Positions 50,148-62,430 of a stretch of DNA of 64,000 nucleotides are shown here, one piece after another. The stretch comes from Chiua virens. Its lineage: Eukaryota; Basidiomycota; Agaricomycetes; Boletales; Boletaceae. Location: positions 434,001 to 498,000 of the forward strand of contig JAHNUO010000016.1 in NCBI GenBank assembly GCA_019787685.1, read 5' to 3'. Below the pieces are notes generated by a model. It was not told where the DNA came from and searched no databases. It saw nothing but the letters and a program-made list of their open reading frames with translations. Position numbers and translations under genes: made by a program. Numbering within the stretch: position 1 is the first letter of the stretch; each line of letters opens with the position of its first letter.

Positions 50148-53100
50148 TCACGAGCGCTGCCCAGCTACAGCCTGCTGCTGCTGTTGAAGCTTCTCGAGAG
50201 CTTGTGGATCCCAAGGTGGTGGATATCTTGCGTCAACGAGATTCTGGTCCGCAAGTACATCCTTCATGCGATCCTGGCGGTTCATGCCCATCCGGGTTCG
50301 ACATCGAACAAGGCGGAGCTTGGTCCTTGTTATCCCTACAAACGAAATGCTCAGCCATATGTTAAGGAGATGCCTGGTGAGGAAACCTACAAGTCGCAAT
50401 CGTTTCTCGATCTTCGTCCTTGAAGGGGTTGTCTTGTTGGAGATCGTCTTGCAGTGCGTAAAGACACCACAAAGACTCTACGTACAGCTTCTCACACTCA
50501 TCAGGGCCGGTCGCTTGGTCCAAAAGCTCTTTCCGAGCGGCTGTTCGACTCTGCAAGATAACAGCATTAGGAACGACTAGGGCGAGAGGAAGGGTCACAA
50601 ACAAGCAACAACGCCCGATCGTAAATTAGCTGGTCGAGATATGTCTTAGGCCCGTCATATTGCACTGGCAACCACGTCTTCACCAGGGCCGCGCGATCAT
50701 TACACTTGATGAACTGCTCTTTAAACCATGCAAGTGCTGGACAGAAGCATGAACACTGCTCTCGATAAACTCATCTAACACACGCTTACCATCGTCGAAG
50801 CCCGCACTGACCGTAAAATCCCCGTCGGGATATCGCATGTGTAAATGCTCTTGATAATTTCGTAGTTTATATATCCCCTTCTGGGAAAACGACATCAGGA
50901 GCATGTAAACCGCGACACATGTCACAGCGGTGAATTCTGCCTCTTGATCTGCGTTTCGCCGTCGTTCGGCATGTCTTTCAGCTTCACCTTCTCGACGTGT
51001 GAACTTGGCGGGGTCGGGGAGAGGCTCTGTAAGACCATACGCATGAGTAGGAACACAAATCATAGAGAGATAACTGACTCTGAGGAACTGCCTTCACAGC
51101 CTCGTACATCTCATCCGCCCAATGCGTCAAGACGTCTGTCTTCTGTGCCAGCTCCTCCAGTCCACCGAGCAATTCATCCTCCATGGGATCACGAGCGATG
51201 AGGACACCATTCTTGTCTGAATCCTCACCCGTCGGTGATCTTATCAAGATTTGCGGTCGGCGTGGTGATGGTGGTGGACCATGGTAATGACCGGAACCGG
51301 GGGAAATGGGTGATTTGGGAGTCGACACGCCGAATAATTTACGAGATGCGAGCAAGAGTGCGCGACTCAGCGCATTGGAGGCCGCACGAGAAGGAGAGGA
51401 GGAAAGCGGAGGTGCAAGAGGATTTGGTGGGGGTGGGAAAGTGGTATTGTAAGTCGTGGGGATGGGTACGGATAGAGGAGGATTCGAACGGGGCGAAGAT
51501 GGTACATGGTCGGGGGCATCATCTGTAAGGGGAGAGTCGCTGGTGTGATGCTGTTCATGAGGCAGCCTGTGGCGTACTGTACTGAGTTCTGTGGATCCTT
51601 TGGTGAGTGATCTGCACGGCTAAGCAATCCATTAAACGTACCTTCGACGGCGCGATTGAACTCAAGCGTGCGCACATCGCCGACAAGTACGTATTCCTTT
51701 CGAATAATCCCGTCCTCTTCCGATTCGCCAGGGATGATCGACCCCTCACTAGACAAGGCCCTACGTGCAGCTCGAATTCTGCCTTGTTCGACAACCGGGT
51801 CAGGTTCCGCGTCAGCTTGGACTTGGGTGGGTTCGACAACGTTCAGGGGTGCCTTACCGCGCGATGAGGTTGGGCTGGCCATAGCAGTCAGTATCAGCAT
51901 GCGAAACATTGGATATACTGGATGTTACCTTTGAGAAGATGGGCCGAGGACAGCCGGTGTGGTCGTATCATCCAGTGCCGACTCTCTTCTCCGAAAATGA
52001 AACTTGCTAGGGGGGATCATCGCCTTCGGGTCGAGCACCTCCGGGGGAATTACTTTGTGATGTTCTGGAATGTTACCGGTGGATGATTCTTCTTCTTCGG
52101 TTTGTACACTGGGAAGAGGGGTTATAGCGGGTGCACGTAACGGAGCTTCAAAGACAGGGCGAGGAAACTTGGACTTCGCAAGGGCTTCGCTCTTGAAGAA
52201 TTCCTCGAAGGTAGCACGTTCAATCGGTCGACGCCTTAGAAGGGCACGAATGAGCTCTTTGATGTCAGAAGGTACAGTCTGCGGTTCTTCCGGTTTTGTC
52301 GACGAAGCAGAGTGGGGAGCGGAATGATTTGATGCTGCACGAGAACTATCCTCGTCGGGAAATTTAACACCTCTGGAGTGTTCGATCCTCTTTAGAAGCT
52401 CGACGTGATTTTGTGCGCGGAATGGTGGCTTCCCTACACACATCTCATATAATACAGCGCCAACACTCCAAAGATCAGCTTTTGCGTCATATTTCTCGTA
52501 CCGCAAGATCTCAGGTGCCATGTACAGCCTAGTCTGATAATTAGTTTGTACAATTTCTCGAGCTTGAAATGACCTTACGGGGAGCCGCACAAAGTCTCTG
52601 CCAGCATCGCATTTGGAAGGGAACGTGCGAACCCGAAATCGGCAACCTTCAGGACTGGTACACCGAGAGGATGCCCTTTCGCTAATTCCTCTCGCGGAGC
52701 TGGGTTGAGAAGTAAGTTCTAGCCTAATGAGTCCAGATACTCGTGAAGAGAAAAAAGAAGGCGTACCTGTGGCTTAATGTCTCGATGAATTAGATTCCTA
52801 GTCCGCAAGAACTTGAGAGCTCGAGCTATTCGAAATGATTATTGCGCGTGTGGATAGAACAATAAGAATCGTACCAAGCTGCCGCAGAAAGCTACGGACA
52901 ACTATTTCATCCAGACCGCCGGACTTCGGATGGGGGTAATACTGCAAAGCAGCTCCGGGAGTTGGTGCGTATTCAAGGCCCTCGACGCGGCCACGTTTCT
53001 TGATGTAATTGGTGAGATCACCCCCTGCACAATACTCCATGATGAGGAAAATATTCCGCTCTGCGCGCTGAGAGGTGAGTGAGTACGACATACAGACTGA

Positions 53101-53602
53101 TCACCTCGGAACGACAAAGGGTGAATGCATGGTGAGTCACCATCATAAACGGAAAATAGCTGTGTGTTCCCTGTCTGTACGATAGCGACTCCGCACGTCC
53201 CGACCATGCGTTCTAGTGAAAATGAAGTGCCACATACCACAATGTCAATGAGCTTCGTAATATGGCGGTGGGATAACGACTTTAGAATCTCAATTTCGCT
53301 TTGTAGGTTGTCTAAGAGCTTGGCTGTGAGGATTTCCCTTCGGACGGATTTGATCGCGACAGTTTGGTGGGTTTCCTAATGAGCGCCAACGTAATGTTAA
53401 TAAATGGGGCTGAGGGGAAGAGCAGGACAATACATACCTGGTGGTGTCCCTTATACACAGTTGCAAAGCTTCCCTTTCCGATGTCGCTTACGATGACATA
53501 CGGACGAGCTTCGTCGTCCTCAGTCGGCCGTCTTGCCATGGACTTGTCGGGGCCCGTCCCACTTGAGGGACGCCCTGTGATGGGCGGGGCTTGTGCGGGC
53601 AT
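50148..53602 (-). CDS. ATG1: serine/threonine kinase Atg1 (ULK1 homologue)
   Basis: Starts at ATG 53602. Kinase domain: glycine loop [38 protein letters not shown], catalytic HRDIKPQN (about 52790), [31 protein letters not shown], and [20 protein letters not shown] long Ser/Pro-rich linker follows, with [18 protein letters not shown] (about 51700), the motif seen after the linker in Atg1 proteins. The C-terminal part (about 51200-50150) is helical, matching the tandem MIT region that binds Atg13 and membranes. Initiates autophagosome formation under starvation, downstream of TOR. Several short introns interrupt the kinase domain. The reading between about 51590 and 51530 needs one intron (ending TTACAG) to stay in frame. 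The Gln-rich tail ends at TGA 50148. Confidence 0.94.
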
Positions 53603-54889
53603 GGGATGAGAAGATGATGGTAGTAGAAAGAGAAGTGAGTCGGAGAGTGCTCGATAGCTTATTCACGGCTCGGCTTGCTGATTAGCTTCGCAGGGGTCTC
53701 TTCGAGCGAGGAGCCATCGTACAGCTGATTTCCATCTTTGGAAAACTGTTCTTCTCAACCACCTTAGTGCTGACTCAGCAACCTCAACAAGTCGAACCAC
53801 CAACACATAGCCAAGTCTTCGTGACTACGTCTGAGAGATTGCCGTGCGTACCTACGCAATGCAGCACCTCGCTTGCAAATGATACCTGACAAAAATTGGG
53901 TGTTCAAGCTTCAAGCTTCATGCCGTCGGTCTCATAGAATGTCTATATCAAGATCAGACGTGATCACCAGTCAATCGCAGTGCTTAGAAGCTGACAAAGA
54001 GTCGGAATCCTTCTACTTGGTATGTCCTGATCGTTCCGGTCCTTGAAGACTTTCCATCGTGTATCTAATGTTCTTCCACCAACTTTTGACCTACCTTCAA
54101 GTTCTTGCAGACACCGATCCTCATTCCTCCATTAACGTTCATCCTGCAATTCACTCTCAAGCACCAGGAATTGATTCTGGTGCAGCTGTCGTAAATCTGG
54201 AAAACCGGCAAGGGTGAGTATACTCATTTGCGTGTACTTATAATGAACACAGCCAGATAATAGTTTTTCTGGCGTCCGGGCGCAGCACAACGTCGCCTGA
54301 CGGACTCGACAGGAAGTAGCGAATATTCGGCTCGGAGCCCACAAGTCACCGGCTTGGGAAGCATGGCCAGCAGTGACCGAGAATCTGTCTAAATTTAGAT
54401 TTCGTGCAGAGGTATCGGAAACTCAATATTCTGTTTGCGTGCAACGTCGTGGTTGACCTGCTTTACTTATTTCTTTGTAAGTAGACTAGTTGACCATGCG
54501 CCACCCGACGGACGTTTCCTAGTAACGTGGCTGTTCTACGCCATCATCACTTCCTCCTCGAGGAGCGGGCAAGCTGTCTCGTGGAGCCGAGTGCTCAGCG
54601 CTAAGCGTCCATCCAAAGAAGGATAGCGAAATTTCCACAAGCATTGTATGTATCTCGATGTGTGGGGGCCATCCGTGTCGTGACTTCCATTCATCATTCA
54701 CTATGATCAATCAGTTCATGATGCAGATAAGGCTTGAAGTGCCGAATATTTATAATGTGCCCACTGATCGTTCGACTGCAGGTCAAAGTCATTTACAAGT
54801 CCTATGGAAGGTACACCCACGGTACTTCACTTGATCGGTGATAGAGCGTTAAAAAGTGTAAATGACACATTACTATCCCGGACTGGGGC
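53603..54889. other. intergenic, no supported gene
   Basis: Promoter side of ATG1, then about 1 kb with no recognisable coding sequence. Confidence 0.45.
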
Positions 54890-55720
54890 TTGGTTCATAG
54901 CCAAAAAGGTACTCAGTCAGACCTCCAGCAGAAGCTCATCTCTCAACTGCGCGACTCTGTCCTTCCAGCGATCGGCAACTGGTCACTCGCGTGGGGACCG
55001 GTCGTATGGAAAGATAAGCAACCAGCGGACCTGATCTTGTTAGGTACATCGCATTCGGTCCCTCCCTTACATCCGTTCATGACCCGACATATGCCGTCGT
55101 TCTGTCGGGGATACCCATGCGCTCGATGTTCGCATGGAGTACAAACCTCACGTAGTCCGCACCGTCGATTTCGAAAAGTGGATTGAAGACGGTTTCGGTC
55201 AATCTACTGCAACAGGTGGACGTAACGGACGGCATGGACCTAGAGCGTCCATACATCGCCCTGGGAACGGTGGAGAGGCCGCACACAGTGTTCCAGGTCA
55301 AGTCTCGTGACGAGAAGAAGAACCTCCCAGATTTTATTTCGCGAGATGGTCACGTCTGGCCTTCACAGATTCGTCATTAATAGCTACAGCCTGGGTGGTG
55401 CGCTCGCTACCTCGTTGGCCTCGCTCTCGTCACCACCAAGACCATCGAAGCTTATCGCATCCCTGCCCATCCCCAGCCCTGGGACGCCAGGGCTCGTCGA
55501 TCGCTTCTCCGAGGCGCTCCCAACCCCAAGGACCACCACTGAACGAGGAGGTTATCAAATCTGGAACCTCGACCTCATCAAATTGGATATCGTCCCTTAT
55601 GCCCCATCCAAATGCCCGGCACAGAATCTCGATCGATTGTTGGAGCTCCACCCGGATGGTTTGTGGGAAGACTCGTTCATCTTCTCAAATTCCACATTAC
55701 AGTCCCCACTAGGGAGGTAG
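54890..55720 (+). pseudogene. decayed class 3 lipase-like gene
   Basis: Pieces of the same family as the intact gene at 41076-42335 appear in order but in different frames: SDLQQKLISQL..GNWSLAWGPVVWK (about 54920-55020), DPTYAVVLSGIPMRS (about 55083-55130, matching THPTYLLAIAGTPMSS), TVDFEKWIEDGF (about 55160-55200) and NSYSLGGALATSLASL (about 55380-55430). The nucleophile motif reads NSYSLGG where the intact paralogue has AGHSLGG, so the His before Ser is replaced. Stops interrupt each frame. Scattered breaks and motif drift indicate real decay. Confidence 0.75.
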
Positions 55721-56617
55721 TAATGTACATTCCCCTTCCTAATCAAGTCTTCTCGAGTTCCCATTTACCATCGTTTTCACACGGGTTGGCACCATGGGAA
55801 TTTTCTCACAAAAACACCCCCACCTTCAGTTCATAGAGAAGATACCATTTAACTCGGAATTTCACACTCTCGGAATTTCTTGGCCCGGTCAGATTCTCGA
55901 AACGTCAATATGTAGGCCTCAACAGCAGTGATTTCATGTAGTTTTCTTCCTTTCCTACATCCTAACCACCAAGATATAGATTCCATTGAACTATCTATGA
56001 GTGTAAGGGCAGGAAAGTGCAAAAATCTCACCAGAGATCAACTCCGAGCCGATCCTCCTCTGACTCGGACATACCCCTGAAAAAAAAAGTTCAGATTCTG
56101 CCTTACATACAGTCGGGATACATCATTCTACATGCTTCTACGAGACGAACAGTGTCGTTTTTATCTAATTCCGACGCCATCCTGAGGAGACGTGGAAGGG
56201 CCGAGGATGAGGGGGTTTTTGTGATAAAATTCCCACGGTGCCAACCCATAAGATGATTTCTTCGATCAGGCCACTTCAAGTCTATAGATGCCAACACACG
56301 GATGTCGGTCACTAGAAACTTGGAATTGACAGTCTCGTACCATTTCCTTTGGCAGTTGTTGCAGAGCATAATTCGTGTCAAGAGATTCTGGCTATTCTGA
56401 AGCTGAACACGATTATGAAACACCCAGATGACCTAGAGGCTGCCACTATGTTGGTTGAGGCTCAGTGCACAAGGCTAAGGACAACACCGAAGAGTCCAGT
56501 CCATTAGTTTGATGGGTGTGTGTATGTTAGAAGCGCTACGCAATATTGACTGACAAGATATGGCAATGAAATCGAGGTATCAGATCTAAATATCAGATCT
56601 CAGAACGATGAATAACA
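55721..56617. other. intergenic, no supported gene
   Basis: Only a 106-codon minus-strand frame (56103-56423) without a known motif. Nothing called. Confidence 0.4.
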
Positions 56618-59053
56618 TCAATGATCACCCCTCTCTGAATCGAAGAATGCGACGAGCTGCCCCACAGGGACCTTCTTCCCGGGACCTACCAGTGGCTTGG
56701 TCCTGTCCGACTTAGACTGCTGTCGCAAAACCAGCGGATCGACGAACCGACTTGGTTGGCGGTCCCCACTAACGCTGTTATCGACCCTAAAGTCCGTAGA
56801 CTGCGATCTGAGACGATGTTTCGACAGTGCAGCTTGATTACTCTGCAAAGACGACGTGCTATACGTGGACTGCGCCCTTGCCCTCGGACTCGCCGCATTC
56901 GACGCAGGCCGATCCTCGCCCGCAAGCTTCGCCGCAGCGGATGTACGCGAAGCACTCTTTCTACCAATCGTCTCGGCAGCCTGTTCGTCGTCGTCTTCAC
57001 TGCTCTCTGCCGCAGTCGAAAAATAGGCAGTTCCCATCAGCGCTTTCGTCCTCTCTCGTTCGTATTCGGCCTCCACTTCGGGCGGGGCAACGATGGGGCC
57101 GCCTAGTGCGATCGTGTAGCGCTTCCGCCCGCCTCCCAGCGGTGTCGGACTGACGCTGCCACGCCTGGGATTTGGATTACTCGGAGGTGGAAGAACACTC
57201 GGAGTAGGGGACATCATGCGAGTGGGCGGCGATGTCGGTGTGGAACATTCAAGTGGAGGGGACATTGGAGGGAGACCGGGGATAACCATCGACGTTGATC
57301 GCGAAGCGGCAGGGGGTGAACTAGCAGGGGTATGGGTTGGGGAGATGACGTCTCCCGGACTGGTGTAATCTCCGGTAGGGTATGGGAGGCGTGTGCCCGC
57401 TCTGGATGGGGTTCTGGATGACCCCGCACGGGCAAGAGGGGGGCTTGTGGACTCGCGGGCTGTGAGAGAGGGAACCCGGCGAGGTGTCGAGAGAATACTC
57501 ATGGGCGGAGTATTTATTCCACTTCCGGGTGGGCTGGTGGAAGCGACTGAACTGAAAGACGATTCGTGCGTGCTCACGATCATGGACTCGGTTGGAGGAG
57601 CAGAACGCAACTCGGGTGACTCGTGGACAGCGGTGTTGGTGGATAGGACGGCAGGCGACGTCGCAAGACGCGCCATTTCTCGTCCGAGTTCGGTGATGCG
57701 TCCTTGAAGTTCGGTGACGTCATTTCTGATCGGCCCAAGGTCTGCTTCCGAAAGATGCACGACTTCCTCCTGTTCGTTCGCCTTCTCTTTTTCCTTCTCT
57801 TTGGCGCGCTCATTTTCCTTGTCGACGAGCCAACGCTCGACATCACCCATACGTTCTTCAAGTGCTCGTACGTGAGACACTGTCCAGCGTTCAAGTTTTT
57901 CGAAACGTTTGGCTATAGTCAACAATGTTCCCGGAACATCCAACGTCCCTGAAGGAGTAAACGATGCATACATTGGAGGCTGTTCACGCGCGGGGGAGCC
58001 GCCCGGCGATGTACCCCGCTGGAGCGAGATCGGCGAGAGATTGATTGGTTGTGAGGCCGGCGCAGGTGATAACCTGACGGGTGTCCTGTTCGGAGTAGGG
58101 TGATGTCGGAGATGCAGAGGATGCTCGAGGAGTAGAAGCGGTGGGTGGGATCTTGAGATTGAGATATGCAGGGTCTGTGTACTTGCTCGCAGTAGACGCA
58201 GGCCAATCCTTATCCTTGCCTTTTGAGTTTCTCCTTTCTCTTTCCTGCTCCTTTGAACGTGATCTAGCTTCTTCTATCACCTGCTGCGCAGGTGTAAGAG
58301 ACTCTTTGTCCTTTGTGGGCGTGAGCCTCGATTTTGCAGTTTGCCACCAGCCCGTGGCTCCCTCCTTGGGAGACGAAGCCGGCGAAGGCGGGTTAGGCAG
58401 GGTCTGGGATCTACCACGTGCAGGAGGCAATGACTGGGGAGAACTAGAGTTCATCAGTGCCAGGACACGTTCTTCCACTGCGCGTCGTTCTTCTGCTTCT
58501 CGAGTGAGTATCCGTTCAGCTTCGCGCCTACTTCTGTCGCGTTCTCGCTGAGCTTCTGCTTCTATCTCGGCGTCTGATGGGAGGGCTCGGCTCCCTGGAG
58601 CAGGGCTAATCAGCGAGCCGACCCGATGTGCGAAGTTGGCCGCGAACTGGGTCACTGATGCGGAGGTAGGGGACTGGTTACGCGCCCACGTGCGATCAGC
58701 ATCGTCGTCATCGTCATCGTCATCACGATCGTCGCCAGATTGGCTGTCTTGTGAGTTTCTTCTGGGTAAAATGTCGTTACGAAGGGGAGAATGAGGCCGG
58801 CGCGGGGAGAGTGGCGGATGTCCGTAGACGGGCTCTGGCTGTTAATGACGATCAGCTGAGCTCCTTCACTGCGCGTGTAAAGTCGTACCAGACCCAGGGA
58901 TGTCGGGGGTGATAGCGATGATGCGGTGAGACGTCGTTGCTGAACACGTTGTCGGGACTCTGGGGAGGGCTTGGGCGAGGAAAGTGCGTTGAGGTTGGCG
59001 ATGCTTGGGGATAGAGAGGTTGTTGAGGCTGTATTGAGGGACTGCGAGGACAT
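56618..59053 (-). CDS. Ser/Pro-rich coiled-coil protein, function unknown
   Basis: One gene of at least three exons from ATG 59053. The N-terminus is Ser-rich. It is followed by SPLRNDILPRRNSQ, an acidic Asp run (DDRDDDDDDDDADRTW), then a charged coiled coil (residues in EIEAEAQRERDRSRREAERILTREAEE, about 58570-58480) and a long Ser/Pro linker. A second coiled coil follows (LERWTVSHVRALEERM to KEKEKANEQEE, about 57890-57770). The 451-codon last frame (57973-56618) is Ser/Thr/Pro-rich, with KRYTIALGGPIVAPP near 57110, and ends GKKVPVGQLVAFFDSERGDH. No domain recognised; a cytoskeletal or cortical scaffold would suit but is a guess. Frame joints near 58785 and near 58097 are unclear: each can be read as a weak intron or a one-base indel. 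Confidence 0.7.
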
Positions 59054-59335
59054 TGCGCGACACGGTGAGCAGGGATGGACTTTGTGGTTGCTCGCTGTGA
59101 GCGACGACGACCTCCGAGTCGGCCACGCTGTCTGCGGCGTTGAGATAGCCGTACGAGTTTACGAACGAGCGTGAGAAATGTATACCTAATGGAGAAAACC
59201 CTCGATCTAGCCCGCCTTAGGAGAAATTTTGGCGCGGTCAAAATGGGCGTGGTCGGCGTTGACGGCGACGTTGCTGTGGGTCTTTTTTGACGACCATCTC
59301 CATTCCATGACCACGGCGACGAGCAGCGGTCGCTC
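59054..59335. promoter_or_regulatory. bidirectional promoter with E2F-like site
   Basis: A 282-bp gap between divergent genes. It contains TTTGGCGC (59228-59235), which fits the E2F/MBF-type TTTSGCGC consensus. Functional relevance is unproven. Confidence 0.4.
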
Positions 59336-60949
59336 ATGGATTCAAGACGCGCAGAGACGTACGTATAAGCCCAACATCTAGCTCTTGAAACTCATTTGTG
59401 CCTAACGCCAGGCTTGAGGCGCTCTCTGCCTACCTACAACACCAGAGAACCTTGCTCGCACGCACACAAGCCGATATTGAAAGGCTGAAAACATTAAAAG
59501 CAGAGGCTCTCGTGTCTCCGGAGCAATTCGTCAATCGCAGCAGCTTCCAGGTATCTCACCTTCTTGCCGTACCATGTCATTGGTAACGTTTGGGAAATCC
59601 GCGTAGGGGAATGATGCTTCTACTTCCCCCCACCTGCAGAAAATCGAAGAAAAGACCTCAGAGCTGCAAGATTATCATCCCGCTCAGTCCTTCCCGACCA
59701 AGATTGACTGGGAGACGCTTTCGTCCAGTGGTCGGTGTCCGCCACAAAAACCCACAGTTATCTGTCGTACTCATCTTAATTATAGATGCAACACCTCTAC
59801 GTACCCTCGCCATTCGAACTCGAATTGAGCACACACAACGAGTCGTCCCTTCCAACACCCAGCAATCTTCACTTTCTTTTCTTCAGAAATTTGTCAAAGA
59901 TGCGCGCAAAGTCATCCTCGACCCCGTGTTTGAAACCTTAACTGCTTCCACTGACATGGTTGAGTTTTCTAATCCTACGGTCACTTCTAATCCTCACGAT
60001 AACTCGTCATCCAACGACCATAATGATACCACCACCCTTACTTTACCACCCTCTCTCTCTGAAGATGAAAACGAAGAACACCAGCAGGCACCGCTCATTC
60101 AGGAATCCATGACTACCATCCGCAAACGAGAACGGGCACGCACGAAAATTCGAGAACTGAAGAAACGCAAGATCAAGACAGACTTGATTGTCGGGTGCAA
60201 GCCTGGGGAGGAAGGTTCTGATGGCGTATTCGTCCGAACTGACATTGGAGACGACGGCACGGAAGTGGATATGAGAATACAGACACCACCGTCTTGCACC
60301 TCAATGCAACTGGATGGACATCATCTGGACCAAATCAGCGACACCACAGATATCAACGATACCAGCCCATTGATTCTTCAAGCCACGAAACAGTGCGTCA
60401 AGTTACGGAACCTCCCAGGAACACGTCAATTTACTGTTTCCCGGCGGGAGTTCGATAACCGGTCACCTCGCACACGTAAACCAACTCTGAAACTCCAGTC
60501 TCTAACAGCACTGACAGAGCTAAATGAAGAACCGTTATCTACCCCGCTCACCCCTGATGCCATCTCAAAGCCTCGGGAAGCGATCCCGCGACGTTGCCGG
60601 TCCCAATGACACCATCTGTAAATTGAAGACGGAACCGGTGCCCGTACTGGAGGCGAATGCAGAGGCGGAGAACCACAGGTCTAACACCTACAAGCAAGCT
60701 TGGTCCATTTCTGAGCAACATCTTTTGGAGCGACTGTTGGAAGAGATTCCCGACGGAGAACGGAACCGGTATGTACTTCGTGTGTCGCATTGGATCAGTC
60801 AACTCATCGGCAGCAGGTGGGCCAAAATATCGCAGGCCATGGGAGGGCGGCGGACCCCAAGACAGGTGGCAAGTCGTGTACAGAAATACTTTGAGAAGTT
60901 GAAGCGTTTTGGGGTTGGTGTAGATAAAAAGGGAAAGGCAAAATCATAG
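59336..60949 (+). CDS. SANT/Myb domain protein, ZZZ3-like
   Basis: Exons 59336-59358, 59412-59550, 59640-59730 and 59786-60949. The N-terminus is a helix (LEALSAYLQHQRTLLARTQADIERLKTLK). The middle is acidic and disordered with a basic patch, RKRERARTKIRELKKRKIK. The C-terminus has a Myb/SANT domain, AWSISEQHLLERLLEEIP then SRWAKISQAMGGRRTPRQVASRVQKYFEKLKRFG (about 60690-60905), whose QVASRVQKYF matches ZZZ3 of the metazoan ATAC complex. A chromatin or transcription role is inferred from this. One frame change occurs near 60575-60577: dropping one G from GGG gives KPRKRSRDVAGPND and a 471-residue protein; as written, the first frame stops at 60609. Divergent partner of the gene at 56618-59053. 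Confidence 0.78.
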
Positions 60950-61136
60950 TTGATAGGATGATGTCCGTCTAAGTTCAAGGCTTGGTAGAGTTGAGGGTCC
61001 CAAATTGAAACCCTAACCCTAATCCAGGGGAGGTGAAGCGTGTCACTGCGACTGCGAGCGTGGACATCGTTTTCCATCGGCCCAGCCCCACGGACACGTC
61101 CGTTATTGCTTCTATCACCAGACGCAACCCAACACG

Positions 61137-62116
61137 ATGTCGACGCAGCGATTTGATCCGAATAATGCTCAGAATCTCGTCGAGGTATGTTCTCGAACGT
61201 TGTATAACGCATTGATACCACGTTGCTCATGAGAATCTGTTCGTTGTGACTCCCATTGAAGATCGAGAAACAGTGCGTACAGCATTCTATTGTTGTCCCT
61301 CTTCGCGCTGATGGATCTGTGTATGAGTCTAGATTCGCGGTCAAGGCTGTTGAACACGCGCAAGTGAGTATACGTATTGTTTGGGATCGTGGAGCGTGCG
61401 TGGTAAGGTCGGACCGCTGATCCCATCTAGACGTACTGGAATCTCCTGGAGAAGGTTCCGCCGCGCGAGCTGAAACTGTCAAAGTTAGCGACTGCGTTTC
61501 GGGTTTACGCCTTGTAATAACAAATTTATCGAATTAGGTTGGACGATGAAATCTTTGAACACACTATGACCACGTTTCCCGAGTTTAATGAAGAAGGGCA
61601 TGCGAAGCTGTTGAAACTTGACGAGGACTGGCTCAAAAGTGAAGAAGGAAAGAAGAGGTGGAGAGCTTTCATTGATCAGTGAGTATCCCTTACCATCTCC
61701 CCAGACAGTACGACATATCTATGGACTATGGCATGATACGTGGATGTGGACGCTCACCTGCTATGACAGGTATGAAACTAAGGTCAAGGATTTCAACTTC
61801 GGTTCTCTTATCCGTACCGACGCCACGAACGAGTATTCCGAGACGAACACTATTTTCGGTCAGTTCTAGCCATGCTGATCGAGTGTTCGTCCTGATGATT
61901 GTCACAGTGACCCGGATGCAGTTCTACGGGATTGAGGTGGGTGCACTCGTGCAGATGGAAACGAATTGACGGAAATGTGTCGTGTGACAGATTGCGCGCA
62001 ACCGACTCGGTCTTAACGACAAGGCGCACGAGATTGCCAAGGCTGAGGCGGAGACAGAGCGCCTGAAGAAGGAGAAGGAGGCTGGGAAATCCAGCAAGAA
62101 GAACAGCAAGTCATAA
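61137..62116 (+). CDS. PBDC1 family protein (polysaccharide biosynthesis domain containing 1)
   Basis: Eight exons: 61137-61184, 61262-61272, 61333-61363, 61431-61483, 61538-61678, 61770-61858, 61908-61936 and 61991-62116. They total 528 nt, or 175 residues plus stop. Family landmarks: AVKAVEHAQTYWNLLE, KLSKLDDEIFEH, FPEFNEEG, KKRWRAFIDQYETKVKDFNFGSLIRTDA, YSETNTIFVTRMQFYGIEIARNRLGLND. A Lys/Glu-rich tail follows. The family name is historical; yeast YPL225W and human PBDC1 are small cytosolic proteins, and the yeast member has been linked to eEF1A folding, as I recall it. Exon 2 is only 11 nt (ATCGAGAAACA) and gives IEKQ across the junctions. The PBDC1 signature is intact throughout. Confidence 0.92.
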
Positions 62117-62347
62117 CCTTGTCAGCGGTGGTGAGTATGACTATGTAGCAATCGGCAGGAGCCTCTTGCTAATAGGTATTTGACGCTTGCTTGGCTCGAA
62201 TGGTTTTGTCATCAAAATTTGTAATGCAAAAGTATCTTGAAGTATGTAAGTATATTATTGTCTCACTGAGCCAAAAGCGCACTATACACTCTGACCCGAG
62301 CCTGAAGGGGTTGAAACTCTACCGTATAAGTAATACGTAAGAACGTC

Positions 62348-62353
62348 ACGCGT
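62348..62353. promoter_or_regulatory. ACGCGT (MCB-like) box upstream of TOF1
   Basis: A perfect MluI cell-cycle box lies 78-83 bp upstream of the TOF1 ATG. MCB boxes bind MBF and drive G1/S transcription in yeasts, fitting an S-phase fork gene. A CACGTG E-box lies near 62379-62384. By chance, a 6-mer occurs often, so this is suggestive only. Confidence 0.4.
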
Positions 62354-62430
62354 CACACTTACATGTCACATCTCATACCACGTGATGTGACGTATCGCGT
62401 TGACTTGTCACGCTTTGAAAGTAAAAGGCT

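Noticed and set aside
61011..61022. CCCTAACCCTAA, a telomere-like repeat
   Set aside because: Only two units, inside a housekeeping gene block between intact genes; expected by chance and not a telomere or clear interstitial telomere.
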